Assembly (NCBI RefSeq): GCF_963677125.1
Contig: NZ_OY781882.1
Span: forward strand, 4,176,501 to 4,240,500
Source of the DNA: an uncultured Desulfobacter sp.
Lineage (GTDB): Bacteria > Desulfobacterota > Desulfobacteria > Desulfobacterales > Desulfobacteraceae
Length of the DNA stretch: 64,000 nt
Reading direction: 5' to 3'
In this document: positions 44,800 to 52,176 of the stretch, in pieces
Layout: each line of letters begins with the position of its first letter
How positions within the stretch are numbered: position 1 is the stretch's first letter
Program-made: the position numbers and the translations under genes
Notes under the pieces: model-generated
The model's database searches: none
What the model saw: the letters and a program-made list of their open reading frames with translations, nothing else
What the model was told of the DNA's origin: nothing

Positions 44800-45962
44800 T
44801 GAAAAATCCTTTAAAAAAGTTTTTTGATGATACAAAGCCCTTGTTTACCGGAGACGGGAAGTATAAAAAATATGAGCCTGTCTGGGATGCCACCAAAACA
44901 TTTTTTTTTCTGCCCTCGGAGAAGGTCCGTGCCATGCCCTTTGTCCGGGATCACCTGGATCTGAAACGATATATGAGCATCGTGATTCTGGCGCTTTTAC
45001 CGGTAACCTTTTTCGGAATATATAACACCGGTTACCAGGCCGGCATCGGGGCCGGCGAATCCTGGCCCGCGATCCAATGCCTTTTTGTCGGTGCCTGGTA
45101 TGTGCTGCCCATTATTATCGTCTCCTATGCGGTGGGGTTTGCCTGGGAGTTCCTTTTTGCGGTGATGCGGGGCCATAAGATATCCGAAGGGCTTCTTGTC
45201 ACGGGATTGCTTTTTCCCTTAACCCTGCCGCCAACCATTCCTTTATGGCAGGTGGCACTTGGTATCTCTTTCGGGGTGGTCATCGGCAAGGAGGTCTTTG
45301 GCGGAACGGGCCGCAATATCCTTAACCCGGCATTGACCGGACGCGCCTTCCTGTTTTTCTCCTATCCAGTCTCAATGTCCGGAGATGTCTGGGTGGCGGG
45401 GAAAAATTTGGTGGACGGCGTGACTGGGGCCACAGCCCTTTCCGTGACAGGTACCGGGGGGCAGCCTATCACGGCAGCCCTTTCCAATGCCGGTTATTCT
45501 CTGGGGCAGCTTTTCACAGGATTGGTGCCGGGCAGTGTGGGCGAAACTTCGGCGCTCTGTTGCCTGATCGGTGCCGCCATTCTCATGGTGACCCGTATTG
45601 CCAATTACAGAATTGTTATCGGCGGCATTGCCGGGCTTGTTATTACAAGTTTAATTGTCTACCTGATCCCCGGGGGGCAGAATACCTGGTCCAATGCAGG
45701 CCCTTTTTACCATTTGTGTGCCGGCGGATTTTTGTTCGGCATCATCTTTATGGCCACGGATCCGGTGTCCGCGCCGGGCACCAATCCGGGCCGCTGGATT
45801 TTCGGGGCAGCCATTGGTTTTTTAACCGTGATTCTCAGGGTGGGAAACCCCGCGTTCATGGAAGGGGTGATGCTGGCGATATTGTTCATGAACGTGTTTG
45901 CGCCTTTGCTGGATCACTTGGTACTCAAGTATAAATCATCAAAGAGGATTCCCAATGTTTGA
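44799..45962 (+). CDS. nqrB: Na+-translocating NADH:quinone reductase subunit B
   Basis: 387 residues with about ten membrane helices. The FMN-attachment threonine should be in DGVTGATALS, and GRNILNPALTGRAFLFFSYP is strongly conserved. NqrB carries a covalent FMN and riboflavin and belongs to the sodium-pumping core. It overlaps nqrA by one base and nqrC by 8 bases. Confidence 0.94.
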   Translation: MKNPLKKFFDDTKPLFTGDGKYKKYEPVWDATKTFFFLPSEKVRAMPFVRDHLDLKRYMSIVILALLPVTFFGIYNTGYQAGIGAGESWPAIQCLFVGAWYVLPIIIVSYAVGFAWEFLFAVMRGHKISEGLLVTGLLFPLTLPPTIPLWQVALGISFGVVIGKEVFGGTGRNILNPALTGRAFLFFSYPVSMSGDVWVAGKNLVDGVTGATALSVTGTGGQPITAALSNAGYSLGQLFTGLVPGSVGETSALCCLIGAAILMVTRIANYRIVIGGIAGLVITSLIVYLIPGGQNTWSNAGPFYHLCAGGFLFGIIFMATDPVSAPGTNPGRWIFGAAIGFLTVILRVGNPAFMEGVMLAILFMNVFAPLLDHLVLKYKSSKRIPNV

Positions 45963-46704
45963 GAAAAACTCAAAAGCCCATGTCATCCTTTTTGCTCTTG
46001 TCCTGTCTGTATTGTGTAGTCTTTTGATCACTGCGGCAGCAACGGGTCTTAAAAGCAAGCAGCAGGAGAACATGGCCCTGGACAAAAAAGTGAACCTGCT
46101 GCGGGCCGCAGGTCTTGTGGATGTGGGCCAAAAGCCTGGGAAAGAGAAAATCAACGCCCTTTATGACCAGCGCATTGAAGAGGTGGTTGTGGACTCCCAG
46201 GGAAAAATTATGGAAACAGAAAACCCCGAAGGCATGCATCTGTATTTCATCCATGGGAAGGGCACTGGTAAAAGCCATGACTTAAAGGACATTTCCGGTT
46301 ATATCGTGCCCATCAATACCCGGGGACTGTGGGGGAAAATTCAAGGGTATCTGGCCTTTGAAAATGACGGCCAGACCGTATCAGGTTTTTCCGTGTTCAG
46401 CCACTCTGAAACCCCGGGGCTTGGCGGAGAGATCGAAAGTGCCTGGTTCCAGAAGAATTTTAAAGGCAAAAAGATCCTTAATTCCCAGGATAAATTTGTC
46501 TCCATCGGCATTGCCAAGGGAAAGGCCGGTGATCTGCCCAAAGATGAGCAGGAGAATTTTGTGGACGGCATCTCCGGGGCCACCCTGACAGGCAGGTATC
46601 TATCTGAAGGTATTAAAAATACCCTGATGAAGTATGAGGGGGTATCTGTTACTTTCCGGCAGAAACAATTAAAAGCGAAAGCTGGTGACTCAGCCCATGA
46701 ATAG
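45955..46704 (+). CDS. nqrC: Na+-translocating NADH:quinone reductase subunit C
   Basis: 249 residues from the ATG at 45955, inside the end of nqrB. One membrane helix (HVILFALVLSVLCSLLITAA) and a periplasmic FMN-binding domain. The FMN is attached to a threonine of DGISGATLTG. HSETPGLGGEIE is also a family hallmark. Confidence 0.94.
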   Translation: MFEKNSKAHVILFALVLSVLCSLLITAAATGLKSKQQENMALDKKVNLLRAAGLVDVGQKPGKEKINALYDQRIEEVVVDSQGKIMETENPEGMHLYFIHGKGTGKSHDLKDISGYIVPINTRGLWGKIQGYLAFENDGQTVSGFSVFSHSETPGLGGEIESAWFQKNFKGKKILNSQDKFVSIGIAKGKAGDLPKDEQENFVDGISGATLTGRYLSEGIKNTLMKYEGVSVTFRQKQLKAKAGDSAHE

Positions 46705-46723
46705 AACCCACAAAAGGTGAACT

Positions 46724-47359
46724 ATGAAGCTTAAATCCAAAAGTGAATACCAGGAGATCTTGATCAAGGGCATGTGGAGCCAGAACCCTGTGGCCTACCA
46801 GGTACTGGGTATCTGTTCGGCTTTGGCCGTAACCGTGAAGATGTCCACGGCCGTTGTAATGGCCCTGGCCCTAACGGTTGTAACGGCCTGTTCGTCCATG
46901 ATCATCTCCTCCATGAGAAAAATCATTCCATCCAATATACGGATCATTGTAGAATTGGCGATTATTTCCACCCTGGTGATTGTTACCGACCAGGTCCTCA
47001 AAGCCTATTTTTATGACATCTCCAAACAGCTTTCCATTTTTGTGGGGCTTATTATCACCAACTGCATTGTTTTGGGCCGTGCCGAAGCCTTTGCCCTGGC
47101 CAATGATCCCATTGACTCTTTTGTGGATGGTATCGCCAACGGTTTGGGCTATGGTTTGATCCTTGTGGTGGTGGCCTTTATCCGGGAGCTATTAGGATCC
47201 GGGAAATTTTTAGGATTTCAGGTGGTCCCCGGCTTTGTATATGACCTTGGTTTCCAGAATATGGGGTTGATGGTGCTGGCCCCAGGGGCCTTTTTTGTCA
47301 TCGGCCTTCTGGTGTGGCTGAAAAATTCTTTGCCCGGCATATCAAGCCAAAAAAAATAA
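46724..47359 (+). CDS. nqrD: Na+-translocating NADH:quinone reductase subunit D
   Basis: 211 residues with six membrane helices and the paired NqrD/NqrE (RnfE/RnfA) fold, with NCIVLGRAEAFA and DGIANGLGYG. NqrD and NqrE hold an Fe-S centre between them in the membrane. An AAAGGTGA site precedes the ATG. Confidence 0.94.
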   Translation: MKLKSKSEYQEILIKGMWSQNPVAYQVLGICSALAVTVKMSTAVVMALALTVVTACSSMIISSMRKIIPSNIRIIVELAIISTLVIVTDQVLKAYFYDISKQLSIFVGLIITNCIVLGRAEAFALANDPIDSFVDGIANGLGYGLILVVVAFIRELLGSGKFLGFQVVPGFVYDLGFQNMGLMVLAPGAFFVIGLLVWLKNSLPGISSQKK

Positions 47360-47368
47360 GGAGCCGTC

Positions 47369-47977
47369 ATGGGTGACCTGTTCAGTCTATTTATTAATTC
47401 CGTTTTCATCGGCAACATCCTTTTGGCCTATTTTCTTGGAATGTGTTCGTTTATTGCTGTTTCCAAAAATGTGGATACGGCCGCAGGGTTGGGGTTTGCC
47501 GTTATTTTTGTGTTGTCTGTGACAAGTCCGGTTAACTGGATCATCTATCACGGATTTCTGGCACCGGGTGCGTTGTCCTGGCTAGGTTTTCCTGACCTTG
47601 ACTTAAGCTTTTTAAAGTTCATTACCTTTATTGCCGTGATTGCCGCCCTGGTCCAGGCCGTGGAGATGGTCATTGACCGGTATTCGCCCGAGCTTTACGC
47701 AACGCTGGGCGTATTTTTACCACTGATTGCCGTAAACTGCGCTATTTTGGGTACCAGTCTTTTCATGGTGGAGAGAAACTACACCTTTATTGAGTCCATT
47801 GTCTTTGGCGCAGGTTCCGGCACCGGCTGGATGCTGGCCATTGTCACCATGGCGGCTATCCGAAAAAAGGCCCGGTATTCGGATGTGCCTGACGGTTTGC
47901 AAGGATTCGGGTTTACGATGATTATTGCCGGATTGATGGCCATGACGTTTATGATGTTTTCAGGCATTACCTTATAA
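47369..47977 (+). CDS. nqrE: Na+-translocating NADH:quinone reductase subunit E
   Basis: 202 residues, six membrane helices, partner of NqrD. NSVFIGNILLAYFLGMCSF and VNCAILGTSLFM are conserved, with cysteines for the shared cluster. Its ribosome binding site AAGGAG overlaps the nqrD stop (TAAGGAG). The same TAAGGAGG sequence is present at its own stop, but a repeat now follows it. Confidence 0.94.
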   Translation: MGDLFSLFINSVFIGNILLAYFLGMCSFIAVSKNVDTAAGLGFAVIFVLSVTSPVNWIIYHGFLAPGALSWLGFPDLDLSFLKFITFIAVIAALVQAVEMVIDRYSPELYATLGVFLPLIAVNCAILGTSLFMVERNYTFIESIVFGAGSGTGWMLAIVTMAAIRKKARYSDVPDGLQGFGFTMIIAGLMAMTFMMFSGITL

Positions 47978-47985
47978 GGAGGCTT

Positions 47986-48070
47986 GTGTTTGAACGGTTC
48001 GTTAGAAGGGCGTATGCCCACAAAGTCACCCATCTGCGCCTTGCATATGGGCAACTTTTTGTCCAAACAC
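47986..48070 (+). repeat. Palindromic 3'-end repeat, family A copy 3, inside the nqr operon
   Basis: 85 bases starting 8 bases after the nqrE stop. The left arm is broken after GTGTTTGAACG by about 25 extra bases (starting GTTCGTTAGAAGGG); the rest (AAAGTCACCCATCTGCGCCTTGCAT...CCAAACAC) follows the consensus. A new AAGGAGA site for nqrF lies beyond it. The hairpin could lower nqrF expression or stabilise upstream mRNA. Confidence 0.8.
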
Positions 48071-48106
48071 CGGACCCTGTTAGGAACGGATTAAGGAGAC
48101 ATTGAA

Positions 48107-49318
48107 TTGATTTATTTAATCAGTATTATCGTGTTTACCGTTGTTATCGGTATTCTGGTTATGGTGCTCTTGTTTGTGGAAGCAAAAGTGACCACAAAGG
48201 GAGAGCATATGGTGACCATCAACGGCAAGGCCGATGAGGCTTTGAAGATTTCGGGCAATCCCACGCTGTTGTCTGCTTTGTCGAGTGAAGAAATTTTTCT
48301 GCCTTCTGCCTGCGGGGGCTCCGGATCATGCGGGATGTGCCGGTGTAAGGTCCTTGAGGGCGGCGGCAGTGTGCTGCCCACAGAGCTGTCCCATTTAAGC
48401 CGGAAGGAAAAGACGGAAGGCGTTCGCCTCTCCTGTCAGCTCAAAGTTAAGGAAGACCTTTCCATTGAGGTGCCTGAATCCATTTTCGGCATTAAAAAGG
48501 TAGACGCCGAAGTCGTATCCAATCAAAATGTTGCCACGTTTATTAAAGAGTTAGTGTTGCGTCCCTCCGAACCCTTTGATTTCAAAGCAGGCGCCTATAT
48601 CCAGATTGACGTGCCCGAATATGAACTTGATTTTAAAGATTTTCATATCGCCAGCAAGTATGTCAGCGAATGGAAAAAGTATAATCTTTTAGACCTGACG
48701 TCCAAAGGGATAAAACCGGGATTCAGGGCTTATTCTCTTGCCAATCCGCCCCATGACAAAGATATTCTTATGCTCAATGTCCGTATTGCAACGCCGCCGC
48801 CGGGCACCGAAGGTATTCCCCCGGGATTTGGTTCCTCCTATGTGTTCGGACTTGAACCCGGTGACAAGGTGATGGTGTCAGGGCCTTACGGGGACTTTAT
48901 GGCAAGGGATACGGACCGGGAGATGTGCTTTATCGGCGGCGGTGCCGGTATGGCGCCTTTGCGTTCCCATATTCTACACCAACTGGACGGGATCAATTCC
49001 GGCCGTAAGATCTCCTTTTGGTACGGTGCCAGATCCATCAAAGAGATGTTTTACGACGAAGATTTTAAAGAACTTGTGGAAAAATATCCTAATTTTTCAT
49101 ACCATGTGGCCTTGTCCGCACCCGATCCGGAAGACAACTGGACCGGCCGGACCGGGTTTATCAACTCCTATCTTGTGGAGACATACTTAAGCACCCACGA
49201 AGATCCGGCTGAGATTGAGTATTACCTGTGCGGTCCGCCGCCCATGATTGATTCGGTTATTGACAGCCTTTACGAGATGGGTGTGGAAGATGATATGATA
49301 TTTTATGACAAGTTTTAA
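48107..49318 (+). CDS. nqrF: Na+-translocating NADH:quinone reductase subunit F
   Basis: 403 residues from a TTG with AAGGAGA 7 bases upstream. One N-terminal membrane helix, a 2Fe-2S domain (CGGSGSCGMCRCKV...LSCQ), then an FAD domain (FRAYSLANPP) and an NADH domain (GGGAGMAPLRSH). It accepts electrons from NADH. The final aromatic residue expected in the family is near the C-terminus (FYDKF). pyrD starts 9 bases later. Confidence 0.94.
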   Translation: MIYLISIIVFTVVIGILVMVLLFVEAKVTTKGEHMVTINGKADEALKISGNPTLLSALSSEEIFLPSACGGSGSCGMCRCKVLEGGGSVLPTELSHLSRKEKTEGVRLSCQLKVKEDLSIEVPESIFGIKKVDAEVVSNQNVATFIKELVLRPSEPFDFKAGAYIQIDVPEYELDFKDFHIASKYVSEWKKYNLLDLTSKGIKPGFRAYSLANPPHDKDILMLNVRIATPPPGTEGIPPGFGSSYVFGLEPGDKVMVSGPYGDFMARDTDREMCFIGGGAGMAPLRSHILHQLDGINSGRKISFWYGARSIKEMFYDEDFKELVEKYPNFSYHVALSAPDPEDNWTGRTGFINSYLVETYLSTHEDPAEIEYYLCGPPPMIDSVIDSLYEMGVEDDMIFYDKF

Positions 49319-49327
49319 AGGGTATTA

Positions 49328-50236
49328 ATGCAAACCTCGTTTTTAGGGAAAGCACTGTGCACACCTTTGGTATTGGCCTCGGGTGTGCTCGGTAACAACA
49401 AAGCTATTTTAGAAAGGATTTGGGAAAACGGCTGCGGACTTCCCACCATGAAGTCCATTGGGCCCGCTCCCCGGGAGGGCCATAAAAATCCAACGGTCAT
49501 TGATCTTGGTAACGGCATGATCAATGCCGTGGGCCTGCCTTCCCCGGGTTATCTGAACATGGAAGAGGAGTGGCAGGAGCTTTCAGAGCGGGCCTTTCCC
49601 GTAAACGCCAGCATCTACGGCGGATCCGTGGATGAATTTGTCCGGGTGGCGGAGTTTGTTTCCGCCAAGGGACCGGATTTTATTGAATTGAATATCTCCT
49701 GCCCCAATTCAGATCAGCACGGCATGATTTTCGGGGTAAATGCCAAGTCTTCCCATGATGTTGTGGCCGCGGTAAAAAAAGTGATTGATGTGCCTTTGAT
49801 TGCCAAACTGACACCGGCTGCCCCGGATATCGCAGCCATTGCAAAGGCGTGTGAGGATGCCGGTGCCGACGCCATCTGCGCCATTAATACGGCCGGGCCG
49901 GGCATGGTGATTGACATTGAGTCTCGGCAGCCTGTGCTTGCCTTTAAAAAAGGGGGGCTTTCCGGCCCCATGATCAAGCCCATTGCCGTGCGGTGTGTGT
50001 ACGATATTTTTCGGTCTGTCTCCATTCCCATCATTGGTCTGGGCGGTATCAGTACAGGAAAAGATGCCTTGGAGATCATCATGGCAGGGGCGACGCTTGT
50101 GGGAATCGGCACGGCCGTAAGATACCGGGGGATCACCGTGTTTGATAAGGTAAATAAAGAGATCGACCAATGGCTGGCAGCCCACGACACCACCATGGAA
50201 GAGATCCGGGGTGCAGCCCACAGGGAGGCCCTATGA
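49328..50236 (+). CDS. pyrD: Dihydroorotate dehydrogenase B, catalytic subunit
   Basis: 302 residues, class 1B. NISCPN with the catalytic cysteine, IKPIAVRCVYDIF and GGISTGKDALE fit the NAD-dependent type, which needs PyrK. It oxidises dihydroorotate to orotate in pyrimidine synthesis. The stop overlaps the pyrK start by 4 bases (ATGA). It is placed 9 bases after nqrF. Confidence 0.92.
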   Translation: MQTSFLGKALCTPLVLASGVLGNNKAILERIWENGCGLPTMKSIGPAPREGHKNPTVIDLGNGMINAVGLPSPGYLNMEEEWQELSERAFPVNASIYGGSVDEFVRVAEFVSAKGPDFIELNISCPNSDQHGMIFGVNAKSSHDVVAAVKKVIDVPLIAKLTPAAPDIAAIAKACEDAGADAICAINTAGPGMVIDIESRQPVLAFKKGGLSGPMIKPIAVRCVYDIFRSVSIPIIGLGGISTGKDALEIIMAGATLVGIGTAVRYRGITVFDKVNKEIDQWLAAHDTTMEEIRGAAHREAL

Positions 50237-51069
50237 TTACGCAGTTGCTGCCCGCTATGGTTGAAGTGGCGGACAAGGAAGTTCACAGCCCTGAGTTTGC
50301 CACCCTTTATATTGATGAATCCATTGACTTTAAACCGGGCCAGTTTGTCATGGTGTGGATTCCCGGCGTGGATGAAAAACCCTATACCATTTCCCATTAC
50401 AGTCCGAACCGCTTCGGTATTACGGTGGAAGCCAAGGGGCTTTTTTCTAAAAAAGCCGTTTCCCTTGGGCCTGGTGATAAAATTGGTATTCGTGGACCCT
50501 TTGGCAACGGATTTAATATGGGAATCGGTCATAAGCGGGTTGCCGTTGTGGCCGGCGGCTGCGGCATGGCGCCCCTTGCACCCCTTGTGGAGGCTTTTCA
50601 AATTGATGACGGGCCTGAGGTGGTGTTGATCCAGGGTGCCCGGTCCAAATCTTTTCTGCTCTATCCGGACCGGTTTGCGGCAAAGGCCGAAATCTGTACG
50701 GATGACGGATCAAAAGGATATAAAGGGTTTGTCACGGATATTCTGGAACAAAAAATAAACGAACTGTCGAATGTTTCTACCCCCGTTTTTGATATGGTCT
50801 ATGCCTGCGGCCCGGAAATCATGATGGCCAAGGTGTTTGAGATTTGTGAGGCCCACGGCATCCCCTGCCAGGTTTCCCTGGAACGGTACATGAGATGCGG
50901 GTTCGGGGTATGCGGGGCATGTGTCTGTGGTCATGCCGTGGTGTGCAAAGATGGGCCGGTATTTGGCTCAAAGATGTTGAGAACCATGGCTGATTTTAAT
51001 ACCCGGGCGCTGTTGAAAACTGGAAAGCCGGTGCCGCTGAATGAATATGCCACCTGGCGCTGCCAGTAG
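50233..51069 (+). CDS. pyrK: Dihydroorotate dehydrogenase B, electron transfer subunit
   Basis: 278 residues from the ATG at 50233; the longer frame is not used. FAD domain (KPYTISHYSP), NAD domain (VAGGCGMAPLAPLVE) and a C-terminal 2Fe-2S cluster (CGFGVCGACVCG...C). It passes electrons from PyrD to NAD. Family A repeat copy 4 follows 2 bases after the stop. Confidence 0.92.
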   Translation: MITQLLPAMVEVADKEVHSPEFATLYIDESIDFKPGQFVMVWIPGVDEKPYTISHYSPNRFGITVEAKGLFSKKAVSLGPGDKIGIRGPFGNGFNMGIGHKRVAVVAGGCGMAPLAPLVEAFQIDDGPEVVLIQGARSKSFLLYPDRFAAKAEICTDDGSKGYKGFVTDILEQKINELSNVSTPVFDMVYACGPEIMMAKVFEICEAHGIPCQVSLERYMRCGFGVCGACVCGHAVVCKDGPVFGSKMLRTMADFNTRALLKTGKPVPLNEYATWRCQ

Positions 51070-51071
51070 TG

Positions 51072-51145
51072 GTGTTTGAACGCAAAGTCACCCACCTGCG
51101 GCGTTGCAGAAAAATTTGCATCTGGGCAACTTTACGTCCAAACAC
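51072..51145 (+). repeat. Palindromic 3'-end repeat, family A copy 4
   Basis: 74 bases, starting 2 bases after the pyrK stop. Arms GTGTTTGAACGCAAAGT and ACTTTACGTCCAAACAC, with the CACCCACCTGCGGCGTTGCA core. Same orientation as pyrK. Confidence 0.83.
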
Positions 51146-51179
51146 AGGTTCTCGCTCAATATATATTTAAGGATGATAG

Positions 51180-51851
51180 ATGAATTATAAAGAGGAATTT
51201 ATAGAATTTCTGGTAGAGTGCAATGCTCTGAAGTTCGGTGAGTTTGAGCTGAAAAGCGGTCGCATTGCGCCCTATTTTATCAATACCGGTATGTTTGACA
51301 CCGGATCAAAGATTCAAAAGCTGGGCACCTATTATGCGAAAGCCATTAACGCCCATTTTAAAGAAGATTTTCACGGCATTTACGGACCTGCCTACAAAGG
51401 CATTCCTCTGTGCATCACGGCAGCCTGTGCCCTGGCCGACATGGGCATTGACAAAGGATATGTGTTCAACCGCAAGGAAGCCAAAACCTATGCAGATAAA
51501 AGTGCTGTGGTGGGTATGCCGTTGACCTCCGACATCCGGCTGATCCTGGTGGATGACGTCATTACCTCGGGCAAAGCCATCCGGGAATCCCTGGAAATTT
51601 TAAAAGGCTGCAACGATCCCAAGGTTTGCGGCATCATCATCAGTGTAAACCGCCAGGAAAAGGGTAAAACAGACAAAAATGCCCTGGCAGAGGTGGCAGA
51701 TACCCTTGGCATTCCCATTTTCGCCATTGTTACCATACGGGAGATCATTGATTTTCTGCATAACCGGGAAATCGCAGGCAAAATTGTACTGGATGACGCA
51801 ATGAAAGCAAAGATTGAAACGTATCTGGAAACCTACGGCGCAGACCGTTGA
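51180..51851 (+). CDS. pyrE: Orotate phosphoribosyltransferase
   Basis: 223 residues. PyrE joins orotate to PRPP. The PRPP-binding loop ILVDDVITSGKAIRE and the early FELKSGRIAPYFINTGMF match. It follows pyrK across the repeat and an AAGGATGAT site, so pyrD, pyrK and pyrE may share a transcript. Confidence 0.94.
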   Translation: MNYKEEFIEFLVECNALKFGEFELKSGRIAPYFINTGMFDTGSKIQKLGTYYAKAINAHFKEDFHGIYGPAYKGIPLCITAACALADMGIDKGYVFNRKEAKTYADKSAVVGMPLTSDIRLILVDDVITSGKAIRESLEILKGCNDPKVCGIIISVNRQEKGKTDKNALAEVADTLGIPIFAIVTIREIIDFLHNREIAGKIVLDDAMKAKIETYLETYGADR

Positions 51852-52176
51852 AGCGGATAGTGCCTCTGGGTTAAGGTCCATGAAATAATAAAACCCTCCA
51901 TATTATACTTGTCTTTTTACCCGTCTTCTTCGCTGTTGTATCAAATATGCTCAATTGATTGCGCTTTGAATACGGGTAAAAATTCGCTAAAAAAGTGAAC
52001 CTATCGTTTGCCCCCCTTCTTCCTATTTTCCAATAAATTTAAAATCTAATACTAACATCACAGCAATAATTTTTGTTTATAGCTTCGGGTTGTTTCCACC
52101 CCCGTAAATTGAAAGCGTTTTCCCTTTTCAGGGATTATTTAAATTTACACAACCTGAAAACAACAAGGAGAAGAAA
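51852..52176. other. Intergenic region before the phytase-like gene
   Basis: 325 bases with no supported gene. Contains a perfect 10-base inverted repeat, TTTTACCCGT (51915) and ACGGGTAAAA (51972), with 47 bases between. AAGGAG precedes the next ATG. Confidence 0.5.

Noticed and set aside
49714..50601. Long open frame (295 codons) on the minus strand
   Set aside because: Antisense to pyrD and pyrK, which have clear catalytic motifs.
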